This document shows positions 13,218 to 22,434 of a stretch of DNA of 64,000 bases, one piece after another. A program made the translations under genes and the position numbers. Source of the DNA: Xenococcaceae cyanobacterium MO_167.B27 (GTDB lineage: Bacteria; Cyanobacteriota; Cyanobacteriia; Cyanobacteriales; Xenococcaceae); NCBI GenBank assembly GCA_030065935.1, contig JASJCP010000001.1, positions 1 to 64,000 of the forward strand, in the 5' to 3' direction. The notes under the pieces are model-generated. The model saw nothing but the letters and a program-made list of their open reading frames with translations. It was not told where the DNA came from and searched no databases. Position 1 is the stretch's first letter, and every line of letters starts with the position of its first letter.

Positions 13218-14309
13218 ATGACAAAAAAGATAAGAGTACCAGTTTTATCGCCTGAAGGAAAACCGCTTATGCCCACAACTTCTGTTCGTGCCAGAAAATG
13301 GATTGCTTCAGGTAAAGCCAAACCAGTATGGAACGACCTAAACATTTTTGGCGTTCAGCTACTTATAGAACCCTCTGGTACTGAAACTCAGGATATTGTA
13401 GTAGGTATCGATCCAGGAAAGCTATTTAGCGGAATAGCAGCAGCTAGTAAAAAAGCTGTGCTGTTTACCGCTCATGTTTGTTTGCCATTCAAGCGAGTTG
13501 TAGCTAGAAAACAAACTCAAAAGATATTACGTAGAGCTAGACGAGGAAGACGAATCAATCGTAATGTCACTTTTGCTCAAAGAGCGCACAGACAAAAACG
13601 ATTTGATAATCGAAGAGGTAACAAATTACCTCCTTCTATTCGCGCCAATCGTCAGCTAGAGTTAAGAATCGTCAAAGAGTTAGTTAAACTATTTCCTATC
13701 AAAGACATAGTTTACGAATATGTTAAAGCTAGAGGTGATAAAGGTTTTAGCCCTGTTATGCTAGGGCAGAAATGGATGCTCGAACAGTTATCTAAAATTG
13801 CTCTTATTCATACCTTAGAAGGATGGAAAACTAGCATTCTTAGAAAAAACTTGGGATTGGAGAAAAATAAAAAAGACAAGTCGGTTCAAGATGTAACTAC
13901 CCATGCTAACGATGCCATAGCTCTTGGCGCTAGTAGATTTATGCAGTACAAAACTTTTCATACTACAAAATCTAGAGGACATCATTGGGTTGGGTCGATT
14001 CAATTAACTGATGCGCCATTCAAAATTATTTCTCGTCCTCAGCTATACAGAAGACAACTACACTTTGAGAATCCCAGTACAGGTGGGTTTAGAAAGCGTA
14101 AAGGTGGAACTGTTACACCGTTTGGATTCCGAAGTGGTGATAAGGTAATTGCTACCAAAGGCAAGAAAACAGTAAAAGGCTACATTGGTGGCTACTCAGA
14201 GCCTAATAAAGTAGTTAGTATTTATGACCTTAACTGGAAAAGATTAGGTCAGTTTTCAGCCTCAAAAACTCAAATGCTAAAAAGGAGTAATGGCTTGTGT
14301 GTATCATAG
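13218..14309 (+). CDS. isrB: IsrB-type OMEGA RNA-guided nuclease homologue (PLMP + split RuvC, no HNH)
   Basis: N-term 'VLSPEGKPLMPTTSVRARKWIASGKAKP' (PLMP); RuvC-I 'VVGIDPGKLFSGIA'; Arg-rich bridge helix; RuvC-II 'IVYEYVKARG'; RuvC-III 'HANDAIALGAS'; no Cys/His-rich HNH insert. Confidence 0.85.
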   Translation: MTKKIRVPVLSPEGKPLMPTTSVRARKWIASGKAKPVWNDLNIFGVQLLIEPSGTETQDIVVGIDPGKLFSGIAAASKKAVLFTAHVCLPFKRVVARKQTQKILRRARRGRRINRNVTFAQRAHRQKRFDNRRGNKLPPSIRANRQLELRIVKELVKLFPIKDIVYEYVKARGDKGFSPVMLGQKWMLEQLSKIALIHTLEGWKTSILRKNLGLEKNKKDKSVQDVTTHANDAIALGASRFMQYKTFHTTKSRGHHWVGSIQLTDAPFKIISRPQLYRRQLHFENPSTGGFRKRKGGTVTPFGFRSGDKVIATKGKKTVKGYIGGYSEPNKVVSIYDLNWKRLGQFSASKTQMLKRSNGLCVS

Positions 14310-14317
14310 ACCCTGCT

Positions 14318-14368
14318 CAGAATTCCTCCCGCTCTCTACCTGATAAGGTGAGAGCGGGAGGAATTCTG
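14318..14368. repeat. Long perfect hairpin downstream of isrB (terminator or element right end)
   Basis: CAGAATTCCTCCCGCTCTC tACCTgatAAGGT GAGAGCGGGAGGAATTCTG. Confidence 0.85.
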
Positions 14369-14449
14369 AAAGAAGGTTGAATGAGGAAGGGGAGCAAATC
14401 CGCGCTCCCCATACCTTATGCTTAATTCCTCATCCTTGAGAAACTGAGG

Positions 14450-17400
14450 CTATCTTGCTGCTAAATATTCATACATCTGCCAACGAGTAGTAACATCTTC
14501 TTGATACTCTTCTAGGAGCAGTTTGGCATGGTCTGGGTCAGCTTTAGCTAACATTTTGAACCGATTTTCAGCATAGACAGATTGATCGATTTTCACTTTT
14601 GGCTGACTGCTATCTAGTCGTAAAGGATTTTTACCAGCTTCTTTGAGGTCAGGATTGTAACGATAGAGCAACCAACGACCGCTATCTACTAAAGATTTTT
14701 GATGGGTCATGGCTGTCTTCATGTTAATTCCATGAGCAATACAATGACTGTAGGCAATAATTAGGGATGGTCCTTCGTAAGCTTCTGCCTCTAAAAAGGT
14801 TTTTAGAGTTTGTTCTGGTTTAGCTCCCATAGCAATACTGGCAACATAGACATTACCATAGGTCATCGCAATTAAACCTAAGTCTTTTTTCGCTGCTGGC
14901 TTACCACTGGCAGCAAATTTAGCTACTGCACCTCTGGGTGTGGCTTTGGAGGATTGACCACCAGTATTGGAATAGACTTCTGTATCCATCACTAAAATGT
15001 TTACATTACGCCCACTAGCAATGACATGATCTAAACCACCGTAACCAATATCATAAGCCCAACCATCACCGCCAATAATCCAGACGCTTTTCTTGACTAA
15101 ATAGTCTGCTAGGCTCAAAAGTTGTTGGGCTTTGCTGGTTAGTGGATAGTCGTTAGTAGTTAGTAGTTCTTGAAGCTTTTGTTTAAGTTGAGCAACACCC
15201 TCCCGCTGTTGGTAAATATCTGCTTCTGATTTTTGAGCATTATTTAGCAGACTTGTAACTAAATTGTCTCCTAATTCTCCTGCTAATGTTTGTAATAGTT
15301 CTGAAGCAAAGTGAGTATGTTTATCGATTGAGACTCGGAAGCCTAAACCGAATTCTGCATTGTCTTCAAACAAGCTATTAGCCCAGGCTGGTCCTTGTCC
15401 TTGGGCATTTTGCGTCCAGGGGGTAGTAGGTAAATTTCCTCCGTAGATTGAGGAACATCCAGTAGCATTGGCTACCACCATGCGATCGCCAAATAACTGA
15501 GTTACCATTTTTAGATAAGGGGTTTCCCCACAACCAGCACAAGCACCAGAAAACTCAAACAAGGGTTCTTCTTGTTGTTGTTGCCGAATTTGGTTGAGTT
15601 TGAGGGCACGACGGTCTGGTAGGGGCAGATTGAGGAAGAAATCCCAATTAGCTCGTTCTTGTTCTCTTAGAGGTAGCTGAGGTTCGAGATTTATTGCTTT
15701 GCGGGTAGGGTCGCTTTTATCTTTAGCAGGACAAACATCTATACAGACGGCGCACCCTGTACAATCTTCTGGCGCGACTTGAATGGTGAAGTTTTGACCT
15801 TTAAAGTCTTTATCTCTAGCTGCTGCTGCTTTAAATGTAGCTGGTGCTGACTCTAATTTTTCTGGTTGGTAAGTTTTACTGCGAATTGCACTATGGGGAC
15901 AAACTGTAACACACTTATTGCATTGAACACAAAGATCTGCTTCCCACACAGGAATAAACTGGGCAATGTTACGTTTTTCCCATTTTGCTGTACCAGTGGG
16001 ATAAGTTCCATCACAGGGTAAAGCACTTACAGGTAGTTCATCACCGTGATGGGAGATCATTTTACCGATAACTTCTCGGACAAATGGGGGAGCATCGGTA
16101 GTAGGGTGAGATGCTGCGGTATTTTGAGCAGATAGGGGCAAAACTGGCTGATTCGGGATGTTAACCTGATAAAGATTCTCTAGGGTAGCATCTACGGCTT
16201 TGAGATTTTTCTGGACAACTTCTTCTCCTTTTTTGCCGTAGGTTTTTTTAATGGCTTGTTTGATTTTTGCGATCGCTTCTGCTTGGGGTAAAACTTCAGC
16301 TAGGGCAAAGAAACAAGTTTGCAAGATAGTATTGATCCTGCCACCCATACCACTATTTTGAGCAACCCGATCAGCATTAATAACATAGAATTTAATTTGG
16401 TTGCGGACAATTTGCTCTTGTAACTGTATGGGTAAATAATTCCAGACTTCATCTGGTTCGTAGGGACTGTTGAGGAGGAAAGTCGCACCCGCAGCAGCCT
16501 TTTCTAGCAAGTCTAGTTTCTCGATAAATGCCCACTGGTGACAGCCAACAAAGTTAGCGCGATCAATTAGATAGGGGGAGTAAATTGGCTTGAGTCCGAA
16601 ACGTAAGTGAGAAACAGTAACAGCACCAGACTTCTTAGAATCATAGACAAAGTAGCCTTGGGCATAGTTATCAGTTTCTGTGCCAATAATTTTGATGGTG
16701 TTTTTGTTAGCACCCACAGTACCATCAGAACCCAAGCCGTAGAACATAGCTCTAAAGACAGTATCAGGTTCGATGGAGAAATTGGCATCGAAAGTAAGAG
16801 AAGTTTGGCTGAGGTCGTCGTTAATGCCGATGGTGAAGTGATTTTGTGGCTGCTCTTGGTCGAGATTATCAAAAATTCCCTTAATCATTGCGGGATTGAA
16901 TTCTTTAGAAGATAATCCATAACGACCCCCAACTACTTTGGGGAATGAGGATAAATATTCCTCCCAACATTCGGATAATGCTGTTACAACGTCTAAATAA
17001 AGGGGTTCTCCAAGACTACCTGGTTCTTTGGTGCGATCCAAGACGGCGATGCGCTTAACTGTTTTGGGTAATGCAGCAACGAATCTTGAAGCATCAAAAG
17101 GACGATATAGGCGTACTTTAAGAACCCCTACCTTAGTTGTTGTTGTTTCGTTAAGGAAATCAACGGTTTGTTGCACTGTTTCGCAACCTGAACCCATTAA
17201 GACAATAACTCTTTCTGCGTCTTCTGCTCCGTGATATTCATATAACTGATAATATCGTCCTGTTTTTTCTCCTAGTTTGTCCATTGCCTGTTGGACAATT
17301 TCAGGACAATTAGCGTAAAAAGGATTAACGCTTTCACGGGCTTGAAAATAAACGTCAGGGTTTTGAGCAGTCCCTCTGACTACGGGATGGTCTGGAGTCA

Positions 17401-18025
17401 AAGCGCGATCACGATGTGCAAAAACTAGCTTATCATCGATTAAAGCTTGCAGATCGCTTTGTGCAAGTAATTCGATTTTTTGAATTTCGTGAGAGGTGCG
17501 AAAACCGTCAAAGAAGTGAATAAACGGTACTCGTGCGGATAAAGTAGCAGCATGAGAAATTAGGGCAAAATCCTGTGCCTCTTGTACAGAAGCAGAACAC
17601 AGCAAGGCAAAACCTGTAGCGCGGGCTGCCATTACATCACTGTGATCGCCAAAAATTGATAGTGCTTGAGCAGCAAGCGATCGCGCTGCTACATGAATTA
17701 CAGCACTAGTTAATTCCCCAGCTATTTTGTAGAGGTTGGGGAGCATTAACAACAAACCCTGAGATGCAGTAAATGTAGTGGTTAAAGAGCCTGTTTGCAA
17801 TGCTCCGTGTATCGCTCCTGCTGCTCCACCTTCTGATTGCATCTCCACTACACTAGGTACAGTTCCCCAGAGATTGGGGCGACCTTCTGCTGACCAAGCA
17901 TCAGCCCATTCTCCCATAGGGGAAGAAGGAGTAATCGGATAGATAGCTATTACTTCATTTAGTTGGTAAGCGACGCGGGCAACAGCCTCATTGCCGTCGA
18001 TTGTAGCAAAGTTTTTGGTACTCAT
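14450..18025 (-). CDS. nifJ: Pyruvate:ferredoxin (flavodoxin) oxidoreductase
   Basis: ~1190 aa; 'YPITPSSPMGE', two 4Fe-4S motifs, TPP motif 'GGDGWAYDIGYGGLDHV'. Confidence 0.97.
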   Translation of the reverse strand: MSTKNFATIDGNEAVARVAYQLNEVIAIYPITPSSPMGEWADAWSAEGRPNLWGTVPSVVEMQSEGGAAGAIHGALQTGSLTTTFTASQGLLLMLPNLYKIAGELTSAVIHVAARSLAAQALSIFGDHSDVMAARATGFALLCSASVQEAQDFALISHAATLSARVPFIHFFDGFRTSHEIQKIELLAQSDLQALIDDKLVFAHRDRALTPDHPVVRGTAQNPDVYFQARESVNPFYANCPEIVQQAMDKLGEKTGRYYQLYEYHGAEDAERVIVLMGSGCETVQQTVDFLNETTTTKVGVLKVRLYRPFDASRFVAALPKTVKRIAVLDRTKEPGSLGEPLYLDVVTALSECWEEYLSSFPKVVGGRYGLSSKEFNPAMIKGIFDNLDQEQPQNHFTIGINDDLSQTSLTFDANFSIEPDTVFRAMFYGLGSDGTVGANKNTIKIIGTETDNYAQGYFVYDSKKSGAVTVSHLRFGLKPIYSPYLIDRANFVGCHQWAFIEKLDLLEKAAAGATFLLNSPYEPDEVWNYLPIQLQEQIVRNQIKFYVINADRVAQNSGMGGRINTILQTCFFALAEVLPQAEAIAKIKQAIKKTYGKKGEEVVQKNLKAVDATLENLYQVNIPNQPVLPLSAQNTAASHPTTDAPPFVREVIGKMISHHGDELPVSALPCDGTYPTGTAKWEKRNIAQFIPVWEADLCVQCNKCVTVCPHSAIRSKTYQPEKLESAPATFKAAAARDKDFKGQNFTIQVAPEDCTGCAVCIDVCPAKDKSDPTRKAINLEPQLPLREQERANWDFFLNLPLPDRRALKLNQIRQQQQEEPLFEFSGACAGCGETPYLKMVTQLFGDRMVVANATGCSSIYGGNLPTTPWTQNAQGQGPAWANSLFEDNAEFGLGFRVSIDKHTHFASELLQTLAGELGDNLVTSLLNNAQKSEADIYQQREGVAQLKQKLQELLTTNDYPLTSKAQQLLSLADYLVKKSVWIIGGDGWAYDIGYGGLDHVIASGRNVNILVMDTEVYSNTGGQSSKATPRGAVAKFAASGKPAAKKDLGLIAMTYGNVYVASIAMGAKPEQTLKTFLEAEAYEGPSLIIAYSHCIAHGINMKTAMTHQKSLVDSGRWLLYRYNPDLKEAGKNPLRLDSSQPKVKIDQSVYAENRFKMLAKADPDHAKLLLEEYQEDVTTRWQMYEYLAAR

Positions 18026-18220
18026 TATTTTCTCCAATTGGTTGCCCTACGTTCAGTTGACGATAGTAAGCTGTTGGCTAAGGTAGAGCAGTGTGAAGTG
18101 TTCTTAGTCTGTTCAATTTCGCGATCGTCTTATCTATTAGACAAGGGGCAAAAATCAAGTTTCAATTCTCTTTATTTCCTGTTTTCGGAAAGTATTTAAT
18201 TAGAAATCCGTACAAAAGAA

Positions 18221-18355
18221 CTATTTTTTTACCTTTGAAACGTGATACTCTACGACTTGAAATTTTTTATAATCTTTTAATAACCAGAAATTTATATAAC
18301 CATAGGGCAATACTCCTAACAGAATAAAGCCTAATCCCACAATGAAAGAGAGCAT
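18221..18355 (-). CDS. 44-aa putative single-TM small protein (not in ORF track)
   Basis: MLSFIVGLGFILLGVLPYGYINFWLLKDYKKFQVVEYHVSKVKK*, preceded by AGAGG. Confidence 0.5.
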   Translation of the reverse strand: MLSFIVGLGFILLGVLPYGYINFWLLKDYKKFQVVEYHVSKVKK

Positions 18356-19225
18356 AATCTTACCTCTTCTAGCTTCCAATAATTTTTGATGTTATTTGTT
18401 TATATCAGAAGCATCAAAGAGAATTTTGATTTATTCAGATTAATTAAATTGATACTCACATGGTTCAAACCATTGATGCTAAACAATTCTAGATTTGCTT
18501 GGGAGTAGGGATGTTAGTATTTCTGCTTGATATATAGGTATTTTAATTTCAAGAGTTGACGGGCTGAGTTGCCAGTCTAAAAACAAGATAGGGTGTGGGG
18601 TATGGGGTTTGGAGTGTGGGGAAAATAGAAGCTAATAAATGAGTTTAATACTAAATCCGATTCTTTTCACCAACTTTTATATAGGGAAGATTAAATAAGC
18701 TTAATCCCTTTTGCCTTCTGCGGTCTGCGGACTGGCTCATCACAACTTTTGAGTGGTTTCTCTAAACAGGATTTAGTCTATAGCTATACAAATTTAGGTT
18801 ATGACATAGTCTGTGTAGGGGTAATTCATATACTCATCTCCCACTCTTAGAATACTCACGTCTTCCACTCAGAAATACTGATTTCTCTATTGCAAGGTAA
18901 ATATCTCGACCTTACCAATTAACCTTTGTACTATTTGAGTACATTATTAATTAATATTAATTAAGCTCAATGGGATTAATTACTTTAAGTATATTAGAGT
19001 GTTCATGATATTAATAATATTAATAAATCTCTAGGTCGGAAAGACTGAAGATTTTGAATTGAGAAAAATATTAGCGTCAAAATGGTGTCATTTTGATACC
19101 ATTACCTCCAAATCTTGTACCCAAAATCTTGACCAAGAATTAGAGCAGGATTCATTTTCTCACAGCACAGTAAGGCTGAGTTTGATCCCTATTGGGTAAC
19201 ATCAAGCTGATGTCATTTGAATACC

Positions 19226-19390
19226 ATGAAAAGATTTAGTTTGAGATTAACAGACAGAGAATATATGAAGCTTAAAACTTATTGTGAGGAGGTTCACATA
19301 TCTATGAATGATGTAATCAGAGAGTTAATTAGAGAGTGGGTACCAAACTTGCCAAAACTAGATAAAAATATCAAAAAAGAGAAAAAGTGA
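19226..19390 (+). CDS. 54-aa ribbon-helix-helix-like protein (not in ORF track)
   Basis: MKRFSLRLTDREYMKLKTYCEEVHISMNDVIRELIREWVPNLPKLDKNIKKEKK*. Confidence 0.55.
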   Translation: MKRFSLRLTDREYMKLKTYCEEVHISMNDVIRELIREWVPNLPKLDKNIKKEKK

Positions 19391-20218
19391 AATTAAATTC
19401 ACTCAGTAAGCTATATTCAATTCTAATTAATACTAATTTAATTATTAATAATTAAATCTAGTTGAATTATTGTGGTTAAATTTTTAGTGACTCCATATAA
19501 TAAAATCAAATTCTGTATTATTATTAACTAGGTTAAGTAATATACTTGATATATTAAGAGCCAGCAAAAGTAAATATAAATAAAAAATAAAGAATCAATT
19601 AAACTAGATAAAATCTATCAAATTTAACAAAATAATCAAAAAGCTTGTGTCAATATTTACAGGTAATATATCTCAAGCAAATTGTTCTCATAGCATTGAC
19701 AAAAAATTAGCAAGGCTTTGTCGTTGTTACGGCAGAGTAATGGTTACTAATGAAAAAAGTTCTACCCTCTCCGTGAAGCGGAAACTGGAGTTTTATCGAT
19801 AAAAGAAAGTAATGGATTTTCCCTATTGGTAAGTTGTCCTAATCACCGTTTCTCCAAAGGTGCGCCTTCATTAGATGAGTTGTACTCATAACGGTTGCAT
19901 CTCAATTACCTCCTCCCCCGAAAGATTATCTTAAAAACTTCTAGTTTTAACAGAGCAATGGGATAATGCTGAAACAGTCGTCACAATTGCCTAGGGTTTT
20001 CCCTTCTTATGACGACCTTATAAATTTAGCATTCTTAGCTCTAAAACTAGATGAAATTTATTATGGAATTTTAACCCATTATTCAAGATGTTCGATGTCA
20101 TTATTTGTTGACATGGATTGAATTTATATGGATTGAGCTTGCTATTTAGGCGTTAAATAATTCCAGATTTTACATCTATTTTTTGTGAATAGAAAAGAGT
20201 CCTAAGAGGAAACTGGCT

Positions 20219-21826
20219 ATGGCTTATACGATTCCCCCAAGTTGCGTCCATTGTGGTGTCTGCTTACCTAAATGTCCGACAGGTGCAATTCAAATAGATG
20301 AAAATAACGAGCATTGGGTAGAACCAGGTCTATGCAATAACTGTGAAGATCAAGATTCTAAACCTCTATGTGTCACTAGTTGTCCTGATAATTTGCCTCT
20401 TCCCTTACCTGCTAAAAAAGGCAGATATAAAGCTGAACCAAGGATTTTAAATATTCATCATCTTTTTGCTAACGGTCATAATAACCCGATCGCCTCTTCA
20501 ATGGTGATTTGGGAAGCTTGCAATTTACTAGCAAAGGGAGCGAGTCTTCCTTGGCAAACCGATGATAATGGCAAGATTTATTTTGAGCGTCAGGTTAAAC
20601 AGGGAAAAGGAAAGATTGAGTTTCGTCTCAGTGACGATACCAATGGAGATATGACCCAGACTTTAAACCAGAAAGATGCTGCCCCTACTCTGGAATCAAT
20701 GGAGATCCGTGCAGCTTGTATTCATTTAATATTCGCTGCTTATGTTACTGCCCTAGAACGACCTTGGGAACAAGAATTCGCCCTCGATAATAAGCAAATT
20801 GAAACTTATTTGGGCTTAGATAAACGTAAAGACCTGAGTAAAGCAGCCAAACTGACTCTGATTAAAACTCTAGTCCAACAAACTTGTAAACTTCTTACTA
20901 CTATTGATTGGCCTCGACAAGGTAAAATTGCCTCTTTTTCTGTACCAGAAGACCCTATTTGGCATTTAGAGGCGATTGATAACCACTTTCAAGAAGATGC
21001 CCAAGGCTATAAACATCTTGTAGGTATGACTTTTAGAATCAGAGCAGGAATGTGGGCGAAATATTTTCTCAACAAACAAGGATATAAAAAATACGTCGCT
21101 TACTATCAATACGGCACTTTGCCCAAATTCTTGTTAACTACAGTCATGACTATTTGGCATCAACACGAAGGTACAGTAAGGATGATGCTATGGCTACTGT
21201 TTAAAACCAAAATGGGTAAACAACAGCGTATTACCGTCCCCAGGTTAATGTATGTAGCATATGGAGAAGCCAAAGTCAGAGAAGCTGCTTTAAATCGAGA
21301 CAAAAGAAAGCGGTTGTTACGCAGGTTTGAGAGTGACTTAGAAGTCCTCAACCATTATCAAATCAAACCTATTTTTGATCCCGTTACCTACCCCACTAAA
21401 ATTCAGCCTTTGTGGGCGAGATTAGCTGCTATTCCTGATGATGCAGACGAAGCAATGGAGTTTTGGATTAACGATGGTTGCAATGAAATTAGCATTACTG
21501 ATTCTGCTCCTCCAGGAAAATGGAACTTATTAATGAAGGCTCGTATTCTCCATTTTGAATTGCCTCCAGAATGGGATAAACAACTATCTCGTTGGGAAAA
21601 CAAAAAACAACGCAAAACCCGTCGCCAAAATCGCACTCAAACCTCATCTAATCTTACTGCTGAACAAATTGCCAGTGCTAGAAAACGTCTAGGAATTAGC
21701 CAGAGAAAATTGGCACAACTATTAGGTAAAAGCCAAAGCTGGATTCGAGATATCGAAAATAGTCGTTTTTCTGTTAAACCAGGCGATCGCCTTAAGCTAC
21801 AGAAAATATTAGAGATAGAGGAATAA
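20219..21826 (+). CDS. cnfR: CnfR/PatB-type nif transcriptional regulator: N-terminal 2x4Fe-4S ferredoxin domain, C-terminal HTH
   Basis: 'CVHCGVCLPKCPTGAIQI…CNNCEDQDSKPLCVTSCP' plus 'ARKRLGISQRKLAQLLGKSQSWIRDIENSRF'. Confidence 0.9.
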   Translation: MAYTIPPSCVHCGVCLPKCPTGAIQIDENNEHWVEPGLCNNCEDQDSKPLCVTSCPDNLPLPLPAKKGRYKAEPRILNIHHLFANGHNNPIASSMVIWEACNLLAKGASLPWQTDDNGKIYFERQVKQGKGKIEFRLSDDTNGDMTQTLNQKDAAPTLESMEIRAACIHLIFAAYVTALERPWEQEFALDNKQIETYLGLDKRKDLSKAAKLTLIKTLVQQTCKLLTTIDWPRQGKIASFSVPEDPIWHLEAIDNHFQEDAQGYKHLVGMTFRIRAGMWAKYFLNKQGYKKYVAYYQYGTLPKFLLTTVMTIWHQHEGTVRMMLWLLFKTKMGKQQRITVPRLMYVAYGEAKVREAALNRDKRKRLLRRFESDLEVLNHYQIKPIFDPVTYPTKIQPLWARLAAIPDDADEAMEFWINDGCNEISITDSAPPGKWNLLMKARILHFELPPEWDKQLSRWENKKQRKTRRQNRTQTSSNLTAEQIASARKRLGISQRKLAQLLGKSQSWIRDIENSRFSVKPGDRLKLQKILEIEE

Positions 21827-21916
21827 TAAGTAATTCCATTCATTACTTCTAACCACACACTAACTAATTCAGACTCCAACTGTAGGGGTAATTAATGAAT
21901 TAACCCTACTAACAAT

Positions 21917-22315
21917 TTAATGATTTTGAGGACAAGTTTCTAAATCCTCAACCATATTCGCAGGTGCTAAACCAATCCAAGCATCAATTTTCGCTTGCTC
22001 AAATCCCACTTGACGAATATTTCCTACTTGAATGAGGGGGCGACGAATCAATAGAGGATATTGAATCATTAACTCTAATGCCCTCTCTTCATCCAAATTT
22101 TCAGGGACTACCTCCCCCGATTTTACTAAAGGTGCAGTTTTATTAAACCACTCAGTTACAGGGCGATCGCCGAAAAAAGGGCGTAAGCTTTCAACTGTCC
22201 AGGGGGTTGTCAGCAGATTGTAAGCAACTACTTCCTGTCCCGCAGCCGATAACAGAGCTTTCTGTTTGCCATTATTAATACAGCCTGGTTTTTCATAAAA
22301 AATAACTTGTACCAT
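21917..22315 (-). CDS. Nitrogenase-associated ArsC/Spx-like protein
   Basis: 'VIFYEKPGCINNGKQKALLSAAGQEVVAYNLLTTPWT'; recalled nitro_assoc family. Confidence 0.85.
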   Translation of the reverse strand: MVQVIFYEKPGCINNGKQKALLSAAGQEVVAYNLLTTPWTVESLRPFFGDRPVTEWFNKTAPLVKSGEVVPENLDEERALELMIQYPLLIRRPLIQVGNIRQVGFEQAKIDAWIGLAPANMVEDLETCPQNH

Positions 22316-22328
22316 GATTGTTTCCAAT

Positions 22329-22434
22329 AACTAATGACTAATGACTAATGACTAATGACTAACTACTAACTATTAACTACTAACTATTAACTACTAACTA
22401 CTAACTACTAACTACTAACTACTAACTACTAACG
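22329..22434. repeat. Heptanucleotide tandem repeat array (CTAATGA / CTAACTA units)
   Basis: (ctaatga)n then (ctaacta)n; supplies the stop codon of the next gene. Confidence 0.95.

Noticed and set aside
13082-13345. Minus-strand 87-aa ORF overlapping the isrB 5' end
   Set aside because: Overlaps the omega-RNA region and PLMP-coding sequence antisense; no recognisable features
16300-16915. Several ORFs overlapping nifJ on both strands
   Set aside because: Shadow frames of a clearly conserved PFOR; no recognisable protein features
22329-22434. Possible CRISPR array
   Set aside because: Units are contiguous 7-mers without spacers; no cas genes nearby
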